A stretch of 64,000 nucleotides of DNA, taken from NCBI GenBank assembly GCA_963773335.1, contig CAVZAT010000004.1, positions 1,178,001 through 1,242,000 of the forward strand, written 5' to 3'. The notes beneath the pieces were generated by a model, which worked only from the letters and a program-made list of their open reading frames with translations, searched no databases and had not been told where the DNA came from. Within the stretch, counting starts at the first letter, position 1. Each line of letters starts with the position of its first letter. A program made the translations under genes and the position numbers. Below, in pieces: positions 1 through 9,215 of the stretch. Origin of the DNA: UBA4742 sp963773335. Lineage in GTDB: Bacteria; Actinomycetota; Acidimicrobiia; Acidimicrobiales; Acidimicrobilacustridaceae.

Positions 1-3
1 GGG

Positions 4-768
4 TCAGGCGTCGCGACGGTCGAGCAGGCGTTGCACGCTCGACAGGTCGAAGGGGTGGCCCAGCCCGTGTATGAGGTGGGTGGCCCCGGCGGCCAGGTAG
101 TCGTCGACCTGGTCCACCTCGTCGGGCGACATCATGCCGATCGTCCGCTCGATCCGGGCCGGATCTCGGCCCACCTTGGCGCACCACTGGTCGAGGACCG
201 CGTTCTTGTGGGCGTAGCTGTCGGGCGGACCGAAGGCATTCCAGGCGTCGGCCTGCTCGGCCACGATGCGCAGGGTGACCTTCTCGCCCGAACCCCCGAT
301 GAGGATGGGCAGGGGCCCGGCCGGACCCGGATTGAGCGTGGCCAGGCGGGTCTTCATCCGCTTGAGGGCCGTCTCGAAGTCGCGCAGGCGGCCGCCGGCC
401 GTGCCGAACTCATAGCCGTAGCTCTGGTAGTCCGGCTCGAACCAGCCCGAGCCGACGCCCAGGTAGAGCCGACCGCCGCTGATCTGGTCGACGGTGCGAG
501 CCATGTCGGCCAGCAACTCCGGATTGCGGTAGGAGTTGCAGGTGACCAGGGTGCCCAGCTGGGCGTGGCTGGTGTCGGCCGCCATGGCCGCCAACAGCGA
601 CCAGCCCTCGAAGTGGGCACCATCGAGCGGGCCGAACAACGGATGGAAGTGGTCCCACACCCAGAGGCTGTCCACGCCCATCTCGTCGGCGGCCTGCCAG
701 GCGTCGCGCAGGGCGCCGATGTCGCTGTGCTGGGGCCACAGTTGAACGCCGACCTTGAGCCGTGTCAT
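4..768 (-). CDS. LLM-class (luciferase-like) F420-dependent oxidoreductase
   Basis: A 254-residue TIM-barrel protein of the bacterial luciferase-like family. The N-terminus (KVGVQLWPQ), the DSLWVWDHF segment and RLYLGVGSGW followed by a conserved glycine/phenylalanine stretch are typical of actinobacterial members that use reduced coenzyme F420 for hydride transfer. ATG at 766-768 is preferred over a GTG-type start 45 bases upstream because it follows a G-rich ribosome site (GTGGGGG). The substrate cannot be deduced. It is short for the family (usually 280-340), but the end is a proper TGA at 4-6. A CofC-type F420 biosynthesis gene lies at 22.4 kb, which supports F420 use by this organism. 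Family sure, specific reaction unknown. Confidence 0.85.
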   Translation of the reverse strand: MTRLKVGVQLWPQHSDIGALRDAWQAADEMGVDSLWVWDHFHPLFGPLDGAHFEGWSLLAAMAADTSHAQLGTLVTCNSYRNPELLADMARTVDQISGGRLYLGVGSGWFEPDYQSYGYEFGTAGGRLRDFETALKRMKTRLATLNPGPAGPLPILIGGSGEKVTLRIVAEQADAWNAFGPPDSYAHKNAVLDQWCAKVGRDPARIERTIGMMSPDEVDQVDDYLAAGATHLIHGLGHPFDLSSVQRLLDRRDA

Positions 769-922
769 ATCCCCCACACTACGGTCGATCCGTACTGGGC
801 GGGCACGGGCCAAGGTGGCGATCGCCGAATCGCGTGTTCCTCAAGTCTGATCCTCGCCGTCCGACAGGCACGGGGTTGGTTGGTGGTCGGGCTGCCGACG
901 TCTTGCTCCAGGGGGGACCGAG

Positions 923-2597
923 ATGAACCGTTTCCAGACGACATCAAGGGCGGCGCGGGCGGGGCTGATCCTGCTGGTGGCCATGTCCATCGTGGCCGCG
1001 GCCTGCGGAAGCAGCGCCAAGACGACCAAGGCCGCGGCCACGAGTCCCACCACCGCGGCCAACACGAAGATCGTGTACCACAACGTGTTGAAGAGCGACC
1101 GGGGGGACGCCCAAGGCGGGGGGCAGCCTCGTCTACGGCATCGAGGGTGAGACCAACGGCTGGAACCCGGCCCTGTCGCAGTGGGCCCAACCCGGGCTCA
1201 CCGAGGCCAGCTCGGTCTACGACCCGCTCATGGCCTGGGGCCCGAACTACGACGTGAAGCCGTACCTGGCCCAGTCGGTGACCCACGACGCCGACTACAA
1301 GCTGTGGACCATCACGCTGCGCCCGAACATCACCTTCAGCGACGGCGAGCCGCTCGACGCGGCTGCGGTGGTGACCGATCTCGACGCCGTGCTGGGCTCG
1401 GCGCTGACCTCCAGCTCGTTCGCCCCGGTCAGTGCCTTCACCGCCACCGGACCCCTCACGCTGACCGCCACCATGACCATCCCGTGGGTGGCCTTCCCGG
1501 CCGCGCTCACCTCCCAGGTGGGCTACATCGCCGCCCCCAAGATGATCGAGGCGAAGAACACCACCAACCCGATCGGCACCGGCCCGTTCATCTTCTCGTC
1601 GTGGGTGCCGAACAGCGAGTTCGTGGCCAAGAAGAACCCGCACTACTGGCGAGCCGGTCTCCCCTACCTGGACCAGGTGACGTTCAAGCCCATCACCGAT
1701 GGCGTAGCGGCGCTGGCCTCGCTGAACAGCGGTGACATCGACATGTGGGCCACCAGCCTCGACCAGTTCCGCACCAAGCTCATCGCCGACGCGGCCAAGG
1801 GTCAGATCCAGCTGGTCTACTCACGGGGGGAGACCGAGGAGAACCTCACCATGCTCAACGAGCAGGCCGCCCCCATGAACGACCTGCGGGTGCGCCAGGC
1901 CCTGGCCTACGCCACCGACCGCAAGTCCTGGGCCGCCGCCACCGGGGTCGACCCGGCCAGCATCGCCGACGGGCCCTTCGCCCCGGGCTCGAAGTGGTAC
2001 ATCCCGGTCGACTACCCGCAGTACGACCTGGCCAAGGCCACCGCCCTGGTGAAGTCCTACGAGGCCGACCACGGCCCCCTCTCGTTCGCTCTGCAGTGCA
2101 ACACGGACACGACCGTGGCCCAGACCTGCCAGATCTTGCAGTCGCAATGGGAGAAGGCGGGGATGCAGGTCAGGATCGTGGGGACCGACGAGAACACGCT
2201 CATCTCCAACGCGGTGAGCGGCAACTACCAGGCCACCATTTGGCGCCAGTTCGGTGAGCAGGACCCCGACGCCGACTTCGTGTGGTGGGACAGCGCCAAC
2301 ACCAAGCCGCCGCTGGCCCTCAACATGGCCCGCAACATGGATCCGACCCTCGACTCCGCCCTCTACAACGGGCGCACCAGTCACATCGAGAAGCAGCGTC
2401 AGCTCGACTACATCACCGTGGCCCGCCAGCTCGACAAGGACCTGCCCTACATCTGGCTCAACCACACGGTGTGGAGCATCGGGGTCAACAACTCGGTGCG
2501 GGGCTTGGATCAGACCACCCTGCCCGACGGATCCAAGACCGATCCGGTGACCAGCGGCGTGCAGCGCGTCACCCAGCTCTGGCTGACGAACGGCTGA
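923..2597 (+). CDS. ABC transporter solute-binding protein family 5 (peptide/nickel type), frameshifted
   Basis: Extracellular substrate-binding lipoprotein of the DppA/OppA type, about 556 residues. The N-terminal part (923 to about 1100) has a signal peptide ending in an AAACG lipobox and a Thr/Ala linker. The rest, in the next frame, carries family-5 features: GGSLVYGIEGE, an N-W-N-P segment, WTITLRPNITFSDGEP, NPIGTGPF and NEQAAPMNDLRVRQAL. The two halves join cleanly if one G is removed from the G6 run at 1101-1106, giving the expected GTPKAGGSL junction. The start is supported by CAGGGGGGACCGAG before ATG. No permease or ATPase gene adjoins it, so it is an orphan binding protein whose partner is elsewhere. 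Ligand unknown. Confidence 0.85.
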
Positions 2598-2623
2598 GCA
2601 CGAGCCACGCGGCGCCAGGAACG

Positions 2624-3094
2624 TCAGGACTTGCCCTGGCGCCAGCTGGGCACACTGGGCGCGTTGGGTTGGAGCGAGCGCAGGTAGGTGGTCACCTGCT
2701 GGACCTGCTCCGCGGTGAGCGTGCCGCCGAAGTCCAGGCTCCAAGCCGGCATCTCCGTGCCCGAGACACCGCCGCTCACGATGTTCTCGATCTGGGCGTT
2801 GGTGGTGGATTTCAGGAACTGCTGGGAGTTGAGCACCGGCGCGCTCCCGCCCACCGCATCCTTGCCGTGGCACGACGCGCAGTTGGAGGCGAAGAGCTGG
2901 TTGCCGAGAGCCTTGTACGAGGTCAGCTGCTGCGCCGCGGCCGTCTTGCGCAGCTCCGGCTCCCGCACCTTGTAGGTGATGAATCCGGCGATGAGCAGGA
3001 CCATGAACACCAGGCCGACCGCCAGATAGCGGTCGAGGCTGCGCTCGAGTTCGGCGGGCTCGAAGGGTGGAGGGCTCGGACGTTCACGAGGCAT
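2624..3094 (-). CDS. membrane-anchored monohaem c-type cytochrome (bc complex subunit)
   Basis: A 156-residue protein with one N-terminal membrane helix (about residues 23-42) and a periplasmic cytochrome c domain. Haem is attached at CASCH (residues 72-76) and the likely distal ligand is the Met of TEMPAW (residue 115). It follows the Rieske gene by three bases and is the last gene of a cytochrome b/Rieske operon, so it should be the electron acceptor of that complex, passing electrons to a terminal oxidase. The actinobacterial QcrC standard is a dihaem protein; this one has a single CXXCH, so I do not call it qcrC. It converges with the solute-binding gene at 2597 with no clear hairpin between them. 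Confidence 0.9.
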   Translation of the reverse strand: MPRERPSPPPFEPAELERSLDRYLAVGLVFMVLLIAGFITYKVREPELRKTAAAQQLTSYKALGNQLFASNCASCHGKDAVGGSAPVLNSQQFLKSTTNAQIENIVSGGVSGTEMPAWSLDFGGTLTAEQVQQVTTYLRSLQPNAPSVPSWRQGKS

Positions 3095-3097
3095 GGC

Positions 3098-3596
3098 TCA
3101 TCCCTTCACCTGGCACTTCGGGCCCTTGGCTGGGGTGAGGTACTTGTGCGCCCCTCGAGGAGGGCCGGTCTGCACGGTCGAGGTGTCGACCACCACCGTG
3201 TCTCCGTCCAGGGAGATCGGGTACTGCGACATGCCGACCGGGGCTGGGCCCTCGATCCATTCGCCGCCGATGTCGAACACCGATCCGTGGCACGGGCACT
3301 CGAAGCGGCCCGACGAGTCGCAGAACGGCACCTGACAGCCCAGGTGCGGGCACTTCTGCGAGATGGCCAGCAGCGTGGAGCCGGTGTTGGCCACGAACAG
3401 CCGACCTTCGGGGACGTAGGTGGCGGTCCCCGCCGTGGTAGCTCGACGCCGAGCCCAGCGCGATCTTGCCCCCGGTCCCGCCCGAGGCGAGCGGCCTCAG
3501 CGACTCCCAGACGGTCCATCCCGCGGCGATGGCCAGCAACGAGCCACCCAACTTCCACCCGGTGCGCAGGAAGTCCCGACGTGTGGTGTGTGTCAT
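3098..3596 (-). CDS. Rieske [2Fe-2S] subunit of cytochrome bc/b6-type complex, frameshifted
   Basis: About 165 residues. It begins with a twin-arginine signal (TRRDFLR) followed by a hydrophobic segment that also serves as anchor. The C-terminal domain has both Rieske cluster loops, CPHLGC and CPCHGSVF, with two Cys and two His ligands and the extra Cys pair. The two parts lie in different frames; one surplus base in the C4 run at 3428-3431 (G run on the coding strand) restores YHGGTATYVPEG. Start ATG at 3594-3596 is chosen over an upstream GTG because AGGAGG lies eight bases before it. It sits between the cytochrome b and cytochrome c genes and should take electrons from menaquinol. Confidence 0.88.
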
Positions 3597-3608
3597 GTGC
3601 ACGACCTC

Positions 3609-5030
3609 CTAGAGCTCGACCCACCAGTGGGTCCATGGGGCGACGAACTGCCAACCGGGACCTCGGAAGAAGGTGCCGATGACCGTGAGGACGACGGCGA
3701 TCAGCACCAAGCCCGAGAAGATGGTGATCGCCACCTTGCGATGTCGAGCGACGGTGGAGGGGTTCCGGTCGATGTAGGGCAGCAACAGCATCGTGAGCAC
3801 GGCCCCGATCGGGACGAGGATCCCGGCCACCAGCGGATCGAAGTGCGACAACAACTCCTGGAGCCCGGCGAAGTACCACGGCGCCTTGGCCGGCTCGGGC
3901 GTGAGGTTGGGGTTGGCCAGCCCGCGAAGCGGCGCCGCGAACAAGACCCCCAGCCCCAGCACCACCGTGGCCACGCCCAGCGCCACCACCAGGTGACGCA
4001 CGATGAGGTGCGGCCAGCTGAACACCGTGTCGTCCACCGGGCGCTCCTCGGCAGTCACCGATTCGCGCTCCACCACCCCGAGCACCCGGGTCCGCCCGCC
4101 GTAGAGGACGGCGGGCGCGGCGGCCGGCACCGCGGGGTTGGCCGGGGCGGTGGCCTCTTCCTCGAAGGCACCCGTGGCTCCCACCGCCGAACGCTCCACG
4201 GCGAACCCGTCCTTGCGCACCCGCCAGATGTGGATGCCGAGGATGGTGACGAACGTCAGCGGCAGCACGGCCACGTGCAGGGCGTAGAAGCGCAGCAGGG
4301 TGGGCTGGCCGATCTGGCTGCCGCCGATCAGCAGGTCGCTGATCGACTTGCCGAAGAAGGGGACGTAGTGCACGAGGTTGGTGCCGACGGTCACCGCCCA
4401 GTAGCTGAGCTGATCCCACGGGAGCAGGTAGCCGGTGAAGGAGAGTCCGAGGGTGACGAGCAGGAGCACCACCCCGATCACCCAGTTGAACTCGCGGGGC
4501 TTCTTGTAGGCGCCGGCGTAGAACACCCGCACCATGTGCAGGAACACCATCAGCACCATCAGGTGGGCCGACCATCGGTGCACGTTGCGCACCAGCTGGC
4601 CGAACCCGACCGCGGTGCGGATGTTCTGCATGTCCCCGTAGGCGGAGCCCACTGCCGGCGTGTAGAAGAACATGAGGTAGACGCCGGTGACGGCCAGGAT
4701 CCCGAACAGCACGGTGGAGATGAACCCGAGCCGGAACGAGTAGCGAAGACGTAGCACCCGGGCGGGCACCTTGACCGGGTAGACGTGCAGGAAGAAGTTG
4801 GAGAAGCCCTGCAGGGCCCGACCCCGCGGGGTCTCGATGCGTGGATGGCGGAACATCGACCGCCAGACGTTGCTGCGCTCCACCCGGGCGGTGATCCCGC
4901 TGCCGGCCGCGTAGGCCACGCCCGGTTCGAGCGGGTCGCGGGTCGGCGACTGGCCGTCGGAGGTCTCGGCCCCGTCGGTTGCGACCGCCCCCCCGCCCCC
5001 CTCGGGTGGGTCAGGCTCGTGCTCGGTCAT
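3609..5030 (-). CDS. cytochrome b subunit, b6-type with fused subunit-IV-like half
   Basis: A 473-residue polytopic quinol-oxidising cytochrome b. A Pro/Gly-rich hydrophilic N-terminus of about 95 residues precedes the helices. Haem ligands are visible as H151 and H165 (spacing x13) and H252 and H267 (spacing x14); the x14 spacing and the LPWDQLSYWA segment are b6-type traits, unlike mitochondrial bc1. The C-terminal half after a low-complexity acidic and Ala-rich insert (about 275-350) has three further helices like subunit IV. The Qo-site PEWY motif is replaced by APWYF. Start ATG at 5028-5030 follows AGGAGG with six-base spacing. It overlaps the end of the upstream FAD oxidoreductase gene by 20 bases, indicating translational coupling. 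Confidence 0.9.
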   Translation of the reverse strand: MTEHEPDPPEGGGGAVATDGAETSDGQSPTRDPLEPGVAYAAGSGITARVERSNVWRSMFRHPRIETPRGRALQGFSNFFLHVYPVKVPARVLRLRYSFRLGFISTVLFGILAVTGVYLMFFYTPAVGSAYGDMQNIRTAVGFGQLVRNVHRWSAHLMVLMVFLHMVRVFYAGAYKKPREFNWVIGVVLLLVTLGLSFTGYLLPWDQLSYWAVTVGTNLVHYVPFFGKSISDLLIGGSQIGQPTLLRFYALHVAVLPLTFVTILGIHIWRVRKDGFAVERSAVGATGAFEEEATAPANPAVPAAAPAVLYGGRTRVLGVVERESVTAEERPVDDTVFSWPHLIVRHLVVALGVATVVLGLGVLFAAPLRGLANPNLTPEPAKAPWYFAGLQELLSHFDPLVAGILVPIGAVLTMLLLPYIDRNPSTVARHRKVAITIFSGLVLIAVVLTVIGTFFRGPGWQFVAPWTHWWVEL

Positions 5031-6901
5031 GGCCAACCTCCTGAGCGTGGACCATCGACAGTGCGCCGGGCGGGCACCGGTTGACGCAGAGACCGCAGCG
5101 GATGCACAGGTCCTCGTCGAGCAGCAGCACGCTCTGAGCGTCGGTCCCCAGGTCCAGGTGGTCGGCGCGGGCGATCGTGATGCAGTTCGGGGGGCAGACG
5201 TCCACGCACAGCCCGCACAGGATGCAGAGCTCGGGGTCGAGCATGATGTTGTCGAAGCAGCGCAGGCAGCGCAGCGACTCGAGCCAGCGCGCCGGACGCG
5301 TCGTAGCCGGTCTCGACCTCGGCGAAGCCTGACCGGCGTTCGGTCGGCGTGGCCGGCACGGTCTGGCGGGCGATGCCGTCGTAGCCGGTCGACAGACGTC
5401 GATAGCCCCGACGCTTGTGCAACTCGAGGTGCACCTCGCCGGCCGGGCGACCAGAACCGGCTCCCGCCGAGTCGGCGGCGCCGCTCGAGCGGGCCGGCGG
5501 ATCCGACGCCCGCGAAGCGCCATCGATCGACCAGGCGGCGCGTTGGCCGTCGGCGATGGCGTCGATCAGGTTCCGCGGGCCCTTGGCCACGTCACCCCCC
5601 GCCCAGATGCGGGGATGCGAGGTGCGGAGCGTCTCGGGGTCGGCCTGGATCCCGCCGCCGCGGGTGCGTTCGAGGTCTGCGCCCGACAAGAAGTCGAGAT
5701 CCGCGGTCTGGCCGACGGCCAGGATCACCGTGTCGGCGGCCAGCACCTCCTCACTGCCGTCCACGAAGCTCGGGTTGAACCGACCCTCGGCGTCGAACAC
5801 CGACGACACCGCGATGGTCTCCAGTCCCGTCAGGCGACCCTCGGAACCCACGAAGCGATGCGGTCCGCGGCGGTACAGGATGGTGATGCCCTCGGATTCG
5901 GCTTCCTCGATCTCCTCGGGGTCGGCCGGGATCTCCTCGGGGGATTCGAGCGCGATCACGGTGACGTCGAGCACTCCTTCGCGACGGGCGGCGCGGGCCA
6001 CGTCGAGGGTGGTGGTCATGGCCCGGCGGGCGTCGTCGGGGGTCCCGACCCCGGCCTGGTCGGGGACCACGTCGGTCCCGGGCTCAGGCGACCCGTCGGC
6101 CGCGGCCCGCAGCGCGGTGCGGGCCGCATCGAAGGCCACGTTGCCCCCGCCCACCACGACCACCCGCTGGCCCAGCGTCACCCGGAACCCCCGGTTCACG
6201 TTCAACAGGAACTCGACGGCGCGCAACACCCCGTCCTGGTCGTGACCCGGGAGGTCGAGACCGCGACCCCGACCCGTGCCCACGGCGACGAACAAGGCCT
6301 CGTGTCGGGCCAGCAGCTCGTCGAGGGTGGCGTCGACGCCCGCCCGGAACCCCAACTCGACCTCGATGCCGAGGTCCACGATGGCCTCGATCTCGCGAGC
6401 GATGAGCTCCCTCGACAACCGGTACTCGGGGATCCCGAGGACCATCATCCCACCCAGGCGATCCGCGGCCTCGTACACGGTCACCGGATGCCCCGCCAGT
6501 CGCAACTCGTAGGCCGCGGCCAGCCCGGCCGGTCCGCCGCCGATGATCCCGACCGACGTCCCGGTCGCATCGGGGACCGGACCGTGCGCCTCGTGCCATA
6601 CGGACGCGGCGTCGAAGCTCTCGACCCCGAACTGCTCGGTCACGTACCGCTTCAGGGCGCGGATGGCCACCGGCGCGTCGACGGTCCCGCGGCGGCAGGC
6701 AGACTCGCACGGCGCCGCGCACACCCGTCCGCAGATCGACGCGAACGGGTTCGGCCCGCGGGCGATGAGGTAGGCATCGCGTGGACGTCCCTCGGCGATG
6801 GCGGTCACGTAGGCCCCGGCGTCGGTGTGGACGGGACAGGCGGCGCGACAGGGCTCGTTGTCCCAGAGCCAGGCCGCGTCGGGCACGACGGGACGGGGCA
6901 T
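5011..6901 (-). CDS. GltD-like FAD/NAD(P) oxidoreductase with N-terminal Fe-S and C-terminal 2x[4Fe-4S] ferredoxin domains, frameshifted
   Basis: About 629 residues. Domain order: a cysteine-rich helical Fe-S domain of the glutamate synthase small-chain type (CRAACPV, CGRVC, CESACRRG), an FAD-binding fold (GIIGGGPAGLAAAYE), a second nucleotide fold (VVVVGGGNVAFDAAR) and a C-terminal ferredoxin with CILCGLCVDVCPPNC and CIRCGLCVNRCPPGA. The ferredoxin lies in another frame; one extra base near 5285-5300 explains it. It starts at ATG 6899-6901, overlapping the previous stop (TGATG). No GltB large subunit is nearby. Its place directly upstream of cytochrome b suggests that it moves electrons between NAD(P)H or ferredoxin and the quinone/cytochrome complex. 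That role is inference. Confidence 0.8.
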
Positions 6902-7161
6902 CAGATGGCGCCGCGGGCCTGCAGGCGACGCAGCAGCCAGGCGGCCACCAGCAGCACTACCACGAACACGGCCGAGGCCAGGTAGGCAAGGTTGTCGCGG
7001 CTCATGCCGCTGACGCCGGTGAGGATCTCGTTGGCCCCGCCGACGCTGACCAACAGCCCCACCACCAAGATGACCACGCCCGTGGCGATGCCGCGGAGCC
7101 AACCGATGTCGTCACGTCGTTCAACGGAGGAGGGACCGTCAGGAGAAGAGGAACCGACCAT
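6901..7161 (-). CDS. small two-helix membrane protein in the bc-type operon
   Basis: An 86-residue protein with two predicted membrane helices (about residues 22-45 and 57-77) separated by a short loop, and a positively charged C-terminus (LLRRLQAR). I do not recognise a family. Start ATG at 7159-7161 is chosen because GAGGTGGGC precedes it; a longer frame upstream is Gly/His-rich and not convincing. Its stop overlaps the start of the FAD/Fe-S oxidoreductase, and it follows the copper protein gene, so it may be a small subunit or anchor of the electron-transfer complex. Confidence 0.65.
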   Translation of the reverse strand: MVGSSSPDGPSSVERRDDIGWLRGIATGVVILVVGLLVSVGGANEILTGVSGMSRDNLAYLASAVFVVVLLVAAWLLRRLQARGAI

Positions 7162-7208
7162 GCCCACCTCGTCGGCATGGTCGGCGCCCTCACTTCGAGG
7201 AGCTGGAG

Positions 7209-7742
7209 TCACGACACCGTGAACTGGGCCCGCATGCCCATACCGTAGTGCTGGGCGATGTTGCACACGATGGCGTAGTTGCCGCTCTTCATGTTCTTGA
7301 TCACGAAGGTCCGCGAGGTGCCGGGCTTCAGGTTCGGGTCACCGGTCTCGCCGACGTTGTGGTCCTCGGACACCTTGTCCGCCCCGGTGGTCACCGGGGC
7401 CGGCGGATCGCCGGCATCGGTGATCGGCAGCTTGTCCCACGTCTCGCCGGCGGTCAGCTGCAGCACCACGGCCTCGTGGTCGATCGTGCCGGTGTTCTTG
7501 ACGATGAAGGTGACATCGCCAGCCGGCACGGTGCTGGGCGAAGCCGTCATGGTCATCGCGCCGCTGAGCCCGGACGTGTCGCCGACGGTGACGTGGACGA
7601 CGGTGCCGGAGGTCGCGGCGCTGGTGACCGACACCCCTCCGCCGTTGTTCGAGGTGGAGGTCTTGGAACTGCTGGAACAGCCGGCCAGGGCGACGACCAG
7701 CGCCATCACCAAGACGGCGGGGACGAGCCGCATTCGAGCCAT
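7209..7742 (-). CDS. cupredoxin-domain lipoprotein (plastocyanin/azurin-like)
   Basis: A 177-residue exported blue-copper protein. The signal peptide ends in ALAGCSS, a lipobox, followed by a Ser/Thr/Asn linker. The copper ligands are recognisable: His in TIDHEAV, Cys in IVCNIAQH, the His of that segment and Met in YGMGMR, i.e. a type 1 site. Start ATG 7740-7742 follows an AAAGGG site. It is the first gene of a minus-strand run leading into the flavoprotein, cytochrome b, Rieske and cytochrome c genes, so it may serve as a mobile or membrane-tethered electron carrier for that chain. Partner inferred from position only. Confidence 0.85.
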   Translation of the reverse strand: MARMRLVPAVLVMALVVALAGCSSSSKTSTSNNGGGVSVTSAATSGTVVHVTVGDTSGLSGAMTMTASPSTVPAGDVTFIVKNTGTIDHEAVVLQLTAGETWDKLPITDAGDPPAPVTTGADKVSEDHNVGETGDPNLKPGTSRTFVIKNMKSGNYAIVCNIAQHYGMGMRAQFTVS

Positions 7743-7867
7743 GTGAGGCCCTTTCTCTGGAGGATCAGTTGCTGAGATCAACCTACGGATCCGCGGGAGA
7801 GCGTCGTAGAGCACAAGGTCCCGAGACTTGGCGAGGACGTCCCCCCCAGAGGATCTAGCGTCTGGGC

Positions 7868-8305
7868 ATGGGTGTGGTCGAGGACCTGATGGCGAACCCC
7901 GGGTTGTATCTGGGCATCGACGAGGTGTCGGGTTCCGATCTGCGGGGCGCGGCCCGGATGGAGGTGACCCCGCTGCCCGGGGGCTCCGGGGTCGTCCTCG
8001 ACTACGAGATCTTCAACCCGACCATGCCCGACCGACCCCGTGGCCATGTCGAACACACCATGGTGGCCAACGTCCACGACGGACCGGCCGTCATGGTCAT
8101 CGGCCACCCCCACGCCGACTCGGTGGCCGTCCTGCACGAGACCATCCCAGGCACCTTCGAGGTCGGACCCGAAGGGTCGCCGTTCCCCATGAAGGTGCTG
8201 CTGTCGGTGCCCGAGCCCGGGCGCATCCGCCATGTCTGGTGGTACGGCCCACCGAGCGGCGAGGCGATCGAGCGCGACGTGTCCGACCTGCGCCTCGCCA
8301 CCTGA
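7868..8305 (+). CDS. conserved hypothetical protein (about 145 aa)
   Basis: Unrecognised soluble protein, 145 residues, no signal peptide or membrane helix. The sequence has alternating beta-type stretches (GVVLDYEIF, PAVMVIGHPHAD, RIRHVWWYG), suggesting a small beta-barrel. Third codon positions are almost all G or C, supporting real coding. It is divergent from the copper protein gene, about 125 bases away, and convergent with the NifU-domain gene, from which it is separated by a small hairpin. Function not assigned. Confidence 0.7.
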   Translation: MGVVEDLMANPGLYLGIDEVSGSDLRGAARMEVTPLPGGSGVVLDYEIFNPTMPDRPRGHVEHTMVANVHDGPAVMVIGHPHADSVAVLHETIPGTFEVGPEGSPFPMKVLLSVPEPGRIRHVWWYGPPSGEAIERDVSDLRLAT

Positions 8306-8306
8306 C

Positions 8307-8330
8307 CGCCGGGCTGGCCGACCACCGGCG
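8307..8330. terminator. short hairpin between convergent genes
   Basis: CGCCGG and CCGGCG arms with a 12-base loop lie directly after the stop of the 7868-8305 gene and before the end of the opposing gene at 8343. No T tract follows, as is common in high-GC actinobacteria, so termination on either strand is plausible but not certain. Confidence 0.4.
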
Positions 8331-8342
8331 ACCAGACCCGCG

Positions 8343-8669
8343 TCAGTCCGAGGAGACGCCCTCGGGCACGACCACCTCGACACCCTCGCGGTAGTAGAGG
8401 AACAGCTCCTCGATCACGCTCTTCAGGCCCATGGTGGACGAGCCGCTGGCCATCTGCACCGTGATCATGTTGCTGTTGACCGTGACCGACGTGACCCCGT
8501 TGTGCTCGAACAGCCGCCGGGCCAGCTCGTCGACGGGGCGATCCGCCACCACCGACTCGGGCGAGGAGTAGTGCTCGATCCCCATGCCGGTGATGCTGCG
8601 GTTGATCTCGAAGCGCACCACACCGGGCGCGGACGAGGATTTCTCGATGACCGTGACGGGCTGTCCCAT
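8343..8669 (-). CDS. NifU N-terminal (Nfu-N) domain protein
   Basis: A 108-residue protein matching the scaffold protein Nfu/NifU N-terminal domain: GVVRFEINRSITG, a SSPE segment, DELARRLFEHNGVTSV and NSNMITVQM form the expected alpha/beta order. Stand-alone members are associated with iron-sulfur cluster assembly, but they lack the CXXC of the C-terminal NifU domain, and this one has no cysteine. Start ATG at 8667-8669 is preferred to an upstream frame-matched ATG rich in Arg and Ala. It lies 13 bases downstream of the membrane protein gene on the same strand. Confidence 0.75.
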   Translation of the reverse strand: MGQPVTVIEKSSSAPGVVRFEINRSITGMGIEHYSSPESVVADRPVDELARRLFEHNGVTSVTVNSNMITVQMASGSSTMGLKSVIEELFLYYREGVEVVVPEGVSSD

Positions 8670-8682
8670 GGCGGCGCCGAGC

Positions 8683-9123
8683 CTAACCGGCGCGCGTCGC
8701 GCCCAGCGCGTCAACGGGTTCCCGTGCATCCACGGGGGTGGTCGAACGCCACAGGGCGACGGACAGTCCGATGGAGATCAGTCCCAGGGTGACGTGCACC
8801 GCCTTGAAGGCCACCGGGTGGTGGTGGACCAGGATGATCGTGCCGAACACCAGCCACACCGCGGTGGTCCAGGCCGCGAACGCCTGGAGCACCCGGGCCT
8901 CGAACGAGGAGGCGATGCGGTCGTGACGGGTGCGGACCAGGATGACGAGCCCGGCCACGGCGAACACCACGAAGCTCAGCGACAGCGCGACCGCCCCCGT
9001 CTTGGACCAGACGCTGGCGTGGTGGTCGGTGGCCGCGTTGCGGATGCGGGTGGTCCACACGAACAGCGCCCACGCCACCATGGCCACCAGCAACGGACGC
9101 GAGTACCGGTAGGCACGGACCAT
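8683..9123 (-). CDS. four-helix integral membrane protein, unknown function
   Basis: 146 residues with four hydrophobic segments (about 10-24, 42-62, 82-104 and 108-126), with a His cluster (LVHHHP) before the last. No family recognised. ATG at 9121-9123. It precedes the NifU-domain gene by 13 bases, so the two are probably cotranscribed. Divergent from the acyl-CoA dehydrogenase gene; the palindrome in the shared upstream region could affect both. Confidence 0.65.
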   Translation of the reverse strand: MVRAYRYSRPLLVAMVAWALFVWTTRIRNAATDHHASVWSKTGAVALSLSFVVFAVAGLVILVRTRHDRIASSFEARVLQAFAAWTTAVWLVFGTIILVHHHPVAFKAVHVTLGLISIGLSVALWRSTTPVDAREPVDALGATRAG

Positions 9124-9215
9124 GGTCCGAGGGTACCGGCCAGCGCGGGTCCCACCGAAATCGCCGGGTGGACGCCGGTCGAGGCCGGATAGACGGCTCC
9201 CCGCTCGCCTACTAG

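Noticed and set aside
923..1150. Programmed frameshift in the binding-protein gene
   Set aside because: No slippery heptamer with downstream structure was recognised, and similar shifts occur in many unrelated genes in the window.
2624..3094. qcrC
   Set aside because: Only one CXXCH motif; QcrC has two haem c sites.
5011..6901. Glutamate synthase small subunit (gltD)
   Set aside because: No gltB gene adjoins, a C-terminal ferredoxin is present and the gene lies in a cytochrome operon.
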